DNA of 13,264 bases from JBKBXU01 sp046313675. GTDB taxonomy: Bacteria > Bacteroidota > Bacteroidia > Cytophagales > Cytophagaceae. Position 1 is the stretch's first letter. Each line of letters starts with the position of its first letter. This document shows positions 1-6,810 of this stretch, in pieces. The position numbers were made by a program, and so were the translations under genes. The stretch covers positions 1 through 13,264 of the forward strand of contig JBKBXU010000108.1 in NCBI GenBank assembly GCA_046313675.1, written 5' to 3'. Below the pieces are notes generated by a model, which saw only the letters and a program-made list of their open reading frames with translations, had not been told where the DNA came from and searched no databases.

Positions 1-93
1 CCTATAAACCCCCACAAAAAAAAAAAAAAACAAAACCGTAGCTATTTTAATCAAGCGCAAGGATGATAAATCCGGAGTAAAATAAAACAGGTT

Positions 94-117
94 CGAACGC
101 CCGTTCGGGCCTTTTTT
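94..117 (+). terminator. Terminator-like hairpin with T tract
   Basis: GCCC (99-102) and GGGC (107-110) form a short GC-only stem around GTTC, followed at once by CTTTTTTG and a second T run. An alternative pairing CGAACG (94-99) with CGTTCG (102-107) overlaps it. This would end a + strand transcript entering from beyond the left edge. The upstream 90 bases include a run of 15 A (16-30) and no gene I can support. Between this hairpin and about 235 I see nothing recognisable. Confidence 0.5.
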
Positions 118-234
118 GTTTTTTGCAGTAGGGTAGGAGTTAAAAATGAATTGAGTCTGGGACAAAGTTTATAATTTTAATAAATTGGAATGATATAGAT
201 GTGGAAAAGAAGACAGAAATAAGAGCACGAACGG

Positions 235-583
235 TCGTTTGCGCTAGGGGTTTGTTTCTGCAACAGCCTCCATAGGGGTGGGAGAAGGTCTTGTAGGGGG
301 ACTTAGTGCGTCTTATTTATGTCTGCAGACCAATATTGGTCTGGATTTGAGTTTGGAGTAAATTTTGGGATAGGGAGCTAAAGGAGGAATTCCTGCAGAT
401 GGTTCTGTTTTGATAGGAGGTGGTTATTCAACACTTATGGAAAAATACCCTACTAAAATAAGTGTTTTAAATAGTACTAATTCTGGAAAAGTAAGGTTAA
501 TGTTAAAATGGACAGAGTTTGGAACGATGGGCATGATTCCTGGTACTCTTGGTTCTGATGCAATTGGATGGTGGCAAAATTAA
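235..583 (+). pseudogene. Frameshifted remnant of an unknown gene
   Basis: A continuous protein-like reading can be followed only by changing frame three times. From about 238 the reading is Ser-Phe-Ala-Leu-Gly, then after a shift in the G run at 247-250 a Gly-rich segment containing GEGLVGG. After a shift near 317-322 it continues as SADQYWSGFEFGVNFGIG, and after one extra G near 373-375 as KGGIPADGSVLIGGGYSTLM to an end at WWQN and TAA (581-583). Dropping one G at 247-250 and one G at 373-375 restores sensible readings, which points to insertions in G runs. I do not recognise the family. The Gly-rich segment followed by a compact C-terminal domain resembles the C-terminal end of Rhs-type or other polymorphic toxins, but no toxin motif is identifiable. 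It ends 12 bases before a small membrane ORF. Errors in the sequence rather than decay are possible. Confidence 0.5.
326..343. repeat. 18-bp perfect palindrome
   Basis: CAGACCAAT (326-334) is followed directly by its exact reverse complement ATTGGTCTG (335-343). A second palindrome, GTCTGCAGAC (321-330), overlaps its left arm, so the CAGAC segment can pair either way. It lies inside the decayed gene, so it may be accidental. It has the shape of a dimeric-protein operator, but nothing else supports binding. Confidence 0.5.
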
Positions 584-595
584 TTATATTTTCGA

Positions 596-961
596 ATGAG
601 CAAAAAAGTAATGTATTTTCTGGTACTTTTTATATTTGTTGTTTTTTGTTATTTTTTACTTGCCTTTTTTGATTTGAAAAAAAGAAAAGAGCAATGGCCA
701 AATGATTATAAGGAGTTTGTAAATTCGTGTAAAAGAATTTATGATGTAAAGTTTGAAGGAAAGGTAATTAAAATAGAACGGATATTTTGGCGGACTCCTT
801 TTCATAAAGTGCATGTAAAATTAACAGAGATTAACGCAATAGGAGATTTAAATGGAATCACCCTGCTAGTCCGAGCGTGTAAATTAAAGCTTTACGATTG
901 TTTTTGCTGGTGCGAGCTTGTAGCTCGTACCATTAATCCGGGGTTTTGCGGATTTTTTTAA
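596..961 (+). CDS. Small single-pass membrane protein, C-terminus altered by repeat DNA
   Basis: The 121-residue ORF starts at ATG 596, 12 bases after the stop of the upstream remnant. Residues 5-25 form one strongly hydrophobic helix (MYFLVLFIFVVFCYFLLAFF), followed by a Lys/Arg-rich stretch (KKRKEQW) and a soluble segment to about residue 85 (KVHVKLTEINAIGDLNG). This suggests an inner-membrane anchor with the soluble part outside or in the periplasm. From about residue 86 (base 853 on) the reading changes character: it becomes Cys-rich and ends in NPGFCGFF, and the DNA there consists of repeats and hairpins ending in a terminator. The natural protein probably ended elsewhere, so this is likely a truncated gene with an artificial tail. 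Size, membrane anchor and position after a Gly-rich C-terminal remnant would suit an immunity protein of a polymorphic toxin; this is inference. No family recognised. Confidence 0.5.
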   Translation: MSKKVMYFLVLFIFVVFCYFLLAFFDLKKRKEQWPNDYKEFVNSCKRIYDVKFEGKVIKIERIFWRTPFHKVHVKLTEINAIGDLNGITLLVRACKLKLYDCFCWCELVARTINPGFCGFF

Positions 962-1037
962 TATATGAGCTTAATTCGTGCTATTTGGCGATATAATCGC
1001 CGTTCTCAATAATCCTCGTGCAAACGAGGGCTATTGA
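863..1037 (+). repeat. Cluster of hairpins and an imperfect tandem repeat
   Basis: Two copies of a 19-base unit lie 41 bases apart (863-881 and 904-922, 15 of 19 identical, sharing CGAGC and TGTA). The second copy is the left part of a hairpin GTGCGAGCT-TGT-AGCTCGTAC (910-930), while the first lacks its right arm. Further hairpins follow: AATCCG/CGGATT (935-954, with T tract), GGCGAT-ATA-ATCGCC (987-1001), and a two-part stem TCAATA/TATTGA (1006-1011/1032-1037) enclosing CCTCGT-GCAA-ACGAGG (1014-1029) with a GNRA-type tetraloop. Four structured elements in 130 bases suggest a dispersed palindromic repeat of the REP/MITE kind or a structured RNA. I cannot tell which without genome-wide copies. 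Confidence 0.5.
935..959 (+). terminator. Intrinsic terminator after the small membrane ORF
   Basis: AATCCG (935-940) pairs with CGGATT (949-954) around an 8-base loop, followed by Ts to 959. The stop codon of the 596 ORF (959-961) lies at its very end, so the ORF reads through the terminator stem. This is another sign that the annotated C-terminus is not the original one. Confidence 0.55.
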
Positions 1038-1080
1038 AGTCAAGGGCTTTCGGATAAGTTTAGTATTTAAGGCACTCCTC

Positions 1081-1215
1081 TCATCCATGCGATTTATTAT
1101 GATGTTTTTTCTCCTTATGAATTCTTTTACCAAGAACATTCCTTTCAGGACAGTTTTTTAATGACTTTTTACTTTTGTCCTGTTCCTTTTCTTTCTTTTG
1201 ATTTTCCTGTTCCAT
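1081..1215 (-). CDS. Possible small Lys-rich protein (44 aa)
   Basis: An ATG at 1215-1213 opens a 44-codon frame to TGA (1083-1081). It starts MEQENQKKEKEQDKSKKS and continues with an equally basic C-terminal half (HKEKKHHNKSHG), giving a highly charged protein with no hydrophobic segment. It lies 52 bases downstream of the Omp85 gene on the same strand. AAAGAG a few bases before the ATG is a weak ribosome-binding candidate. Against it: the region is a run of A/G-rich codons on this strand, so a Lys-rich frame can arise by chance, and no family is recognised. Treat as a candidate only. Confidence 0.25.
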   Translation of the reverse strand: MEQENQKKEKEQDKSKKSLKNCPERNVLGKRIHKEKKHHNKSHG

Positions 1216-1228
1216 AAGACTCTTTATT

Positions 1229-1246
1229 TAAAAAACAGTCTGTTTT
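1229..1246 (-). terminator. Weak terminator candidate after the Omp85 gene
   Basis: On the - strand AAAACA (1246-1241) pairs with TGTTTT (1237-1232) around a 3-base loop, with only a short T extension before the sequence turns A-rich. It lies about 20 bases after the stop of the outer-membrane gene. The stem is AT-rich and short, so support is modest. Confidence 0.3.
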
Positions 1247-1267
1247 GGCAGGATGGTTCAAACAGCA

Positions 1268-2779
1268 TTAGAAGGTATGTCCAAACACAAAGAAGAACTG
1301 TGAATCTTCCCTCGAACGGGCATAATCAAAACGGAGGATGGTAGCCTGGTTCCATACAATCCGGGCACCTAAACCAGGATTGCCACGGAAATTATTGATT
1401 TCTATATGCCTGAACGAGTCCCAAATACTTCCTGCATCATAGAACGGCACTACATAGAAAGCAAGGTGCTGATTTAGGATCCTTCTTTGATAGAATCTTG
1501 TTCTTAATTCCATGTTGGCGAGTGCCGTAACCCTACCGACAAACCTTGCCTCACGGTAACCTCTTAAGGCGTAAGCTCCACCCAGAACATGTATTCCTCC
1601 CTGTTCGGAGGCACTCCAAAGGTCCATTACTTCTGTAAATGGTATACTGCTACCTCTGATATATCCGAGGGCGAATCTGCCTGTTAAGACCATTCTGCTA
1701 ACTTTTTCAGGAAGAAGTCTTTGGTAAAAGATACCCTGAAGGAGATGTTTTGTAAAATTAAACTGTGAGCCGGTAAAAGGAGCTGAAACTTCATTTGCAA
1801 ATTCTGCAAAAATACCGTTTGATGGGTCTGTTTCCAAGTCTCTTGTGTCCCACATTAGGCCAAACTGCGCCAGACCAATTCGTCCACCATGATATCCGCC
1901 AATATTATGCTTTAGCCAGTAGGAATCCGCATCGCCTCTTTGTTTGGCTTCATAATCCTCCGTAATTAAGGTTCTGCCTTGCAGGGCTTCTGTTTCTTCT
2001 CCAGTAAGGGGGTTCACAGCATCCGGAATTACATCAAAATCATAATGATTGATTCGGGTAATTAGCATTTCATACCCGAGCATAACCCTTAACCGTCCTT
2101 CAAAATAGGTTCGTTCTGCTGCAGCGGCGGTAAGAAATTCGGTATAATTAAGTTCGTTATAATGTGCATCAGTGTATATCAGGTTGGGGTCTTCTCCAAA
2201 TTGTGCTCCTCTGCCACTTCGGGTTCTCTGTAGGTTGCTATAGTAATTGTTAAACCTGGCATTGTCTACAAATTGTCCTGTTTGTTTGTCTGTGTAGCTC
2301 AGTCTTCGGAGAGTTTGCCTTCCCAGGCCAAAATACTGCCAGTTTGGATCGTTTTCATAAATAAAATCCCCTCTCAGCCTCCAGCGGGAGTTGAATGCAA
2401 AAGGCATATCCAGGCTAAAGGCTCCGTTTACACGGCCATTCTGGGCCACGTTTAGGGCTACAGAATACATAGTACGATAAGGGGTGAAGTAAAAAAAAGG
2501 ATCGTTGCGATCCCTGTTGTTGAATAGGAAAGCATTTCCACCTACGCTAAACCCCCTTATTGGATCTATGGTTAATTCCGGAAGTCCGGTCATATACCAT
2601 CCTTCTTTTTTGTTTATAATATCTTCTCTTTGAAGACGCTTGCTGTGATCCATGGGGAATGGAAGAGCGAGTGTATCATTGTCTGTCGTAACTATTAAGG
2701 TGTCGCCAATAAATGTCTGTGCTTTGGTGAACGTGAGGGTTGTACAAATGATGACCCCTGCAAGTAAAAATTTCTTCAT
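1268..2779 (-). CDS. Omp85/BamA-like outer membrane barrel protein
   Basis: The 503-residue protein has a signal peptide (1-20, cleavage after TKA before Gln) and a barrel of the bacterial surface antigen (D15/Omp85) superfamily. Diagnostic features are the DTRD...PSNG strand-turn motif (311-322), the LRGY loop-6 motif (405-408) that in this superfamily folds back into the barrel, and a C-terminal strand ending in Phe (FVFGHTF). The pre-barrel segment around 58-80 (KEGWYMTGLPEL and DPIRGF) resembles the short N-terminal domain of Bacteroidota Omp85-like proteins rather than POTRA repeats; none are evident, unlike BamA or TamA. It should sit in the outer membrane. Whether it exports protein or lipid or is a structural relic is unknown. 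It is separated from the upstream operon by 146 bases holding a hairpin and its own promoter candidate, so it is probably transcribed separately. The length fits POTRA-less relatives. Confidence 0.85.
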   Translation of the reverse strand: MKKFLLAGVIICTTLTFTKAQTFIGDTLIVTTDNDTLALPFPMDHSKRLQREDIINKKEGWYMTGLPELTIDPIRGFSVGGNAFLFNNRDRNDPFFYFTPYRTMYSVALNVAQNGRVNGAFSLDMPFAFNSRWRLRGDFIYENDPNWQYFGLGRQTLRRLSYTDKQTGQFVDNARFNNYYSNLQRTRSGRGAQFGEDPNLIYTDAHYNELNYTEFLTAAAAERTYFEGRLRVMLGYEMLITRINHYDFDVIPDAVNPLTGEETEALQGRTLITEDYEAKQRGDADSYWLKHNIGGYHGGRIGLAQFGLMWDTRDLETDPSNGIFAEFANEVSAPFTGSQFNFTKHLLQGIFYQRLLPEKVSRMVLTGRFALGYIRGSSIPFTEVMDLWSASEQGGIHVLGGAYALRGYREARFVGRVTALANMELRTRFYQRRILNQHLAFYVVPFYDAGSIWDSFRHIEINNFRGNPGLGARIVWNQATILRFDYARSREDSQFFFVFGHTF

Positions 2780-2803
2780 GTAGCCTCTCTGTTATCTGCA
2801 TTT

Positions 2804-2811
2804 CAAAGATA
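2804..2811 (-). promoter_or_regulatory. Bacteroidota-type -7 element for the Omp85 gene
   Basis: On the - strand TATCTTTG (2811-2804) matches the Bacteroidota sigma-A -7 consensus TAnnTTTG exactly. It lies 24 bases before the ATG at 2779, which allows a short leader. The -33 region is T-rich (CTTTTTT) but not a clean TTTG. Its position just after the terminator hairpin supports separate transcription of this gene. Confidence 0.5.
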
Positions 2812-2854
2812 TATAAAAAATGTAAAAAAGAGGTCTTAAAATAATCTGGAAATT

Positions 2855-2917
2855 AAAAGAGGCAGGTAAAATGTAGAGATGCGATTAATCGCGTCTCTAC
2901 ATTCACCTGCCTCTTTT
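2855..2917 (-). terminator. Long operon-terminating hairpin with nested palindrome
   Basis: The outer arms AAAAGAGGCAGGT (2855-2867) and ACCTGCCTCTTTT (2905-2917) are perfect complements (13 bp) and end in T runs on both strands. Inside, after a small bulge, 2870-2879 pairs perfectly with 2894-2903, a T/G pair follows, and GCGATT/AATCGC (2881-2892) closes the centre. The whole element is about 30 base pairs. It lies 8 bases after the stop of the DUF3857 operon and so probably ends it. It is symmetric enough to act in both directions. Confidence 0.7.
2870..2903. repeat. Nested palindrome of REP/MITE-like character
   Basis: This 34-base near-perfect palindrome sits at the tip of the terminator stem: AATGTAGAGA (2870-2879), centre GCGATTAATCGC (2881-2892), TCTCTACATT (2894-2903), with one T/G mismatch pair. 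From general knowledge, palindromes with a TAGAGA...GCGATT core recur many times in some Bacteroidota and cyanobacterial genomes. That recollection was not checked here. The fit inside an otherwise simple terminator stem suggests insertion of a repeat into its loop. Confidence 0.5.
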
Positions 2918-2925
2918 CTTTGGTT

Positions 2926-4878
2926 TTATTTAGGTTCCAATATCAACTTGATTTTGTTAAAATCAGCGGCTGCGTTAATGACTTTTCTGTATTCTTCATA
3001 CCGTTCTACCGGGAAGGTTATACGTTTGTAATATTCCATTACATCAACTTCAAGAACATTGCCTTTTTGAGTATAGGTCGAGGTGAATACGAATACTTTG
3101 TCGCCCTCATCTTCACAAATTACATTCATAGTTAATGCTTCAGGGTTTTTTACCACATAACCTTCAGGAATAGTAATTCGGATAATTCTGTGATACGTTC
3201 TGTTGTAGTGGTTTTCTACCTCAGTTTTTCTTTCCTGATCCTGGTACATTTCCATTTGTTCACCAATAACTTCACCTACTTTTAAGAAAATCTTTTTACC
3301 GGCGTTTTCAATAAGGTGTTCACTTTTGGCTTTTGCCGTAATGACCATGGCCGTATCAGTAAATGGTATATTAAAATCTTTATTTACGAGTTTAATTTCC
3401 GTAAAATCAGCATCAGGTACCATGTAGGTGATCAGTTCTTTAACAATTTCCTCCTTTACATCCGGTTGTAATAAAGGGAAAATGGAATAGATGTTCGCTG
3501 CTTTATATCCTGCCAGACTTCGTTTAATGGAGATTTCATTTTTTTCCAGGTTTTTGGTAAATGATATATCTACAAGCATGTTGTCATAACTTACTTTATG
3601 GTCAGGTGCAGGAATACGACGTATTTCATGAAGGGCAGTTTCCAGGCTTCCAATGGTTACTTTCTTTATAAATAACCCGTCGTTGTAGGTAAATTCAGAA
3701 GGAATTAACCCATACTGGTATTCATAACTGGTAGGGAGCAGGTATTTATCGGACTTAGGGAAATAAAATAATGTTTCATTTAGGTAATTCCATGTGTCAA
3801 AGGTTCCGTCAAAGCGGAATTGATTACGGTTGGTTGTAAATACAATTTGATAATCAATGTCTGCAAGCGTAAAGAATTTGGTGTATAATCTTATAACTCC
3901 CGATTCTGAGGCATATTTATTGTCTATAATATGATCCAGTGTATTTCCAGGCAGCTCTTTTTTTATATAGATGTTTTTCTTAATAAACTGATCAATTTTA
4001 TGGACTTTTTTATCCAGAGGGTCGCTGCTTTTTATCCCGACTTTTTTAAAGTATTTGGCAGCAGCCTTATCTTCTTTTGTGGAGAAGCCATGGAAATTAG
4101 AATAGATGGTTTGAGCGGCATCGGCCCAGGTATATAGCCTTCCGGAGTTCTTAGATGTATTGTAGGCAAGTTTATATTCTACACGCATCTTATTGGCCAT
4201 CACCGCAGAAAACTGTTCATCCGGAAGGGCGGGAATATTTTTAATTTTGGCAGAGATATACCTTTTTTCATTGTATGTGGTGTCTTTAACTTCAGGGAAT
4301 CCGTTATATCCTTTAAAATCGAACTTAAGATTTTCCGGAGTTATTAATAAAAAGTCTGCTTCAAGTATGGGAATGGAATATTGAAATATATCCCTTCCAT
4401 AAATTGAAAAGGATTTTTTTACCTGGTACAGGTATTCTATTTCGCTTCCTTTTTCCACGCCTTCAATGGCAAAAATCTTATAGTTTTTGTCTTCTGATTC
4501 ACTTACATCCTTGATTTTCGATTTATCAAAATTTACTACTTTGCCGGAGGGGCTTATTGTTCTGGCTTTTATTTCAACCAATTCTTCAGAAGGGCCTACA
4601 TAAATGGAAACTTTGTTGTGGGCATCTATGGCATCATCCGAATTTACCCTGATGATCCTATGAATGGTCATTAACCTGCTTACAGTAGTTTTTTCTTTAT
4701 TGTAGGCATTTTCTTCGATGTTATTAAAATAAACAATAACAGCAGGATCTTTTTGTTCTGAGTCCTTCAACTTATAACGTTTGGGATCTTTTTTCCAGTC
4801 GTAATCTCTGGTTTCAAATTTCTGAGCCTGTACAGAAACGCTGGATATTAAAAGGGTAATTAAAATTAAAAGTCGCAT
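2926..4878 (-). CDS. DUF3857 protein with catalytically dead transglutaminase-like domain
   Basis: The 650-residue protein has a signal peptide (1-18, VQA before Gln), so it is probably periplasmic or surface exposed. Residues about 60-220 fit DUF3857 (RLMTIHRIIRVN, ISPSGKVVNFD, GSEIEYLYQVKKSF). Residues about 285-385 align with the transglutaminase core of the upstream neighbour, but all three catalytic positions are gone. The Cys loop NRYGDCKD reads NKYASESG here (Glu325 at the Cys position), the Asn-His segment reads TWNYL (362-366), and LDPT reads LLPT (Leu381 at the Asp position). The C-terminal half (390-650) is mostly beta-rich like DUF3857/DUF3858 proteins. It starts 6 bases after its paralogue's stop and is surely cotranscribed. 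The likely role is a non-catalytic partner or substrate-binding protein (inference). No strong ribosome-binding site; the leader is A/T-rich. Confidence 0.85.
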   Translation of the reverse strand: MRLLILITLLISSVSVQAQKFETRDYDWKKDPKRYKLKDSEQKDPAVIVYFNNIEENAYNKEKTTVSRLMTIHRIIRVNSDDAIDAHNKVSIYVGPSEELVEIKARTISPSGKVVNFDKSKIKDVSESEDKNYKIFAIEGVEKGSEIEYLYQVKKSFSIYGRDIFQYSIPILEADFLLITPENLKFDFKGYNGFPEVKDTTYNEKRYISAKIKNIPALPDEQFSAVMANKMRVEYKLAYNTSKNSGRLYTWADAAQTIYSNFHGFSTKEDKAAAKYFKKVGIKSSDPLDKKVHKIDQFIKKNIYIKKELPGNTLDHIIDNKYASESGVIRLYTKFFTLADIDYQIVFTTNRNQFRFDGTFDTWNYLNETLFYFPKSDKYLLPTSYEYQYGLIPSEFTYNDGLFIKKVTIGSLETALHEIRRIPAPDHKVSYDNMLVDISFTKNLEKNEISIKRSLAGYKAANIYSIFPLLQPDVKEEIVKELITYMVPDADFTEIKLVNKDFNIPFTDTAMVITAKAKSEHLIENAGKKIFLKVGEVIGEQMEMYQDQERKTEVENHYNRTYHRIIRITIPEGYVVKNPEALTMNVICEDEGDKVFVFTSTYTQKGNVLEVDVMEYYKRITFPVERYEEYRKVINAAADFNKIKLILEPK

Positions 4879-4884
4879 GTGAAA

Positions 4885-6810
4885 TTATTTTTTTATTTTC
4901 TTTAAGGTAACTACGTCTCTGTATGCTTTATTTATTTGTTTGATCATGTTATTCCATTCACTGAAATGTTCAGGATCAAGTATCATAAAGTCCATATAGA
5001 ATGTTTTTTTCTGTACTAATATATTCTTTTCTATGCTATAAATTATTTCAAATCCAAATTTTTCATGTTTGAATGAAACGTTTTCGGGCATATTATCAAT
5101 TTTATAGCCTTTGGGTATCTCTACCAAAACTTTTGCATTGCTGCTCAATGCGTACTTAACTTTTCTTGGAATATTTCGTGTATCAGGAATGTCGTCGTTA
5201 TTAAATGTACGGTCAAAGTTCATGTTGAGGTAAATCTCATCATCATAGCTTTTAAGGTAATCTTCAATAACACATTCATACTGGATTTCGAGTGCCTTGT
5301 CTTTATCTTCCAGATGGCTTACCTTATAATCTTTAAGGAAAAATTTGTTTCCGCCTTTTTCCAGCATGTTTCGAAGTATTTTTTCTTCTTTTTCTTTTGT
5401 TCTTCCTGACAGGGAATAGGTCGCATACATCTTGGGGTAACCGTTGATGGTGGTAATTCCTTTTCCTGTAAGCTTGTCATCCTTAATAGTGAAGTGCAAA
5501 GAATCTGTGTAAAGGTTTGTTTTGATCGATACGACAGGAACTTCCCGGACTTCATATTTCTTTTCATTGATAGCTAAAAGTGCCTGTTTGCCCTGGATAT
5601 GAGATGAAGGTAATTCAAAACTATGGTAAGAGGAGGTAGGATCCAGGAAATAATATTGATCTTTATGCTTATAAGTAAGAATCATGTGGTTGTCTACAGC
5701 AGGCGTTGGCATTTCGTGATATTTGTAAGGGACATCCGTTGTTCCTATCCAGGTCAGGTAGCTTTCAATACCGACACTTTTTAATAATCCATAAAGTATG
5801 CTGGCCATATCTTTACAATCTCCATACCTGTTGGACAGCGTCAGGTTGGCATGGTGTGGAACAAAGCCTCTCATGCCATCTTCAAAGGCAACGTATTTTA
5901 TGTTATCCTGTACCCAGTAAAAGATTTTCCTTACTTTTTCCAGTTCAGAGTCTTTTTCAGAAATGATTCCCTTGGCAACTTCTATAAGTTGATCCGATTC
6001 TTCACTGATGATGTGTTTGGTCAGATCCACATACCATGCATAAAGATCATCAAGGGTAGACAATACATTGACCTTGCCGTTTTTTGGCGTAGTGTAAGAA
6101 TCTATCCAATATTGAATATGAGGTAAATAATAGGCAGCCCCAGGGGCATCGGATTCAGTTTTATAACCGCTTACGTTTTGTGCAATCCATGTATAGGTTG
6201 CATAGTTTCCTTTTTCTTCTTTACTAAATTTGATATCAAAGTTTTCCGTATTAAATAATTTGTAATTCAATACCACATTTTTATGCACTTTGATGCTTAG
6301 TTTTATTTCTTCTGAGGGTAAGTAAGACTGGAAATAGAAGCCCGGAAGAAGCTTAGGGTCAAGTATTTCCTGGGTATAAAATAAGTGGGATTTGCTGCCT
6401 TCTGTTATGTTAGGAAATACAAAGTTTCGGCTTTTATAGTCATTATAAAAAATTCCATCTGAATCTTCGGACTTGTCGGTGAAATTTTTGACCTTATAGG
6501 TAGTAAATTTGCCCTTACCCTTCGGAGCCATAGATTTAGCATCTACCGAGGTTAGACGGTAGAAATGGGAGTAATGGATAGACTTGGAAGATAAGATATT
6601 AGACTTCTCACTTAAGTGCATTATTTCTTCCGTGGTATTATCGGTAATATTAAGGGAATCCCCCTTTATATCGATAAGCATATCCTGCTGTTTTTTCAGG
6701 TATACCGATAAATAGCCATCGTATTTTTTTTGATACTCTTTTAAATCCTGTGCTGAAGTGGTTAAACTAAAACCACACAATAGCGCAATTACTAATTTGA
6801 TTCTATTCAT
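4885..6810 (-). CDS. DUF3857 transglutaminase-like protein, catalytic triad intact
   Basis: The 641-residue secreted protein has a signal peptide 1-20 (TTSA before Gln), an N-terminal DUF3857-like region (about 60-250, with YKVKNFTDKSEDSDG and TQEIL), then a transglutaminase-like core about 285-395. The core shows the papain-fold triad: Cys332 in NRYGDCKDMASILYGLL, His375 in DNHMIL, and Asp390 in FLDPTS. Members of this superfamily act as transglutaminases, amidases or cysteine proteases, so the reaction cannot be named. The remainder (about 430-641) is beta-rich, as in DUF3858-type C-termini. Its ATG overlaps the stop of the upstream MORN-repeat gene by 8 bases (ATGAATAG), implying translational coupling, and the dead paralogue follows after 6 bases. 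The location is most likely periplasm or outer surface. The domain call is secure; the substrate is unknown, and the neighbouring repeat protein is an attractive but untested candidate. Confidence 0.88.
   Translation of the reverse strand: MNRIKLVIALLCGFSLTTSAQDLKEYQKKYDGYLSVYLKKQQDMLIDIKGDSLNITDNTTEEIMHLSEKSNILSSKSIHYSHFYRLTSVDAKSMAPKGKGKFTTYKVKNFTDKSEDSDGIFYNDYKSRNFVFPNITEGSKSHLFYTQEILDPKLLPGFYFQSYLPSEEIKLSIKVHKNVVLNYKLFNTENFDIKFSKEEKGNYATYTWIAQNVSGYKTESDAPGAAYYLPHIQYWIDSYTTPKNGKVNVLSTLDDLYAWYVDLTKHIISEESDQLIEVAKGIISEKDSELEKVRKIFYWVQDNIKYVAFEDGMRGFVPHHANLTLSNRYGDCKDMASILYGLLKSVGIESYLTWIGTTDVPYKYHEMPTPAVDNHMILTYKHKDQYYFLDPTSSYHSFELPSSHIQGKQALLAINEKKYEVREVPVVSIKTNLYTDSLHFTIKDDKLTGKGITTINGYPKMYATYSLSGRTKEKEEKILRNMLEKGGNKFFLKDYKVSHLEDKDKALEIQYECVIEDYLKSYDDEIYLNMNFDRTFNNDDIPDTRNIPRKVKYALSSNAKVLVEIPKGYKIDNMPENVSFKHEKFGFEIIYSIEKNILVQKKTFYMDFMILDPEHFSEWNNMIKQINKAYRDVVTLKKIKK

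Noticed and set aside
14..85. A short + strand frame after the A run (KTVAILIKRKDDKSGVK to TAA) could be the end of a protein.
   Set aside because: It is preceded by a poly-Lys stretch from a 15-A run and a stop at 5-7. It has no start codon and no recognisable family.
84..112. GGTTCGAACGCCCG looks like a tRNA T-arm.
   Set aside because: The bases flanking GTTCGAA do not form a 5-bp T stem (AACAG against CGCCC), and no D-arm, anticodon arm or acceptor partner is found upstream.
1146..1181. CAGGAC ... GTCCTG inverted repeat with a 24-base loop.
   Set aside because: Six base pairs across a long loop, with no T tract, is expected by chance and has no supporting context.
2851..2925. CRISPR-like repeat.
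   Set aside because: Only one palindromic unit is present, with no spacer-repeat periodicity and no cas genes.
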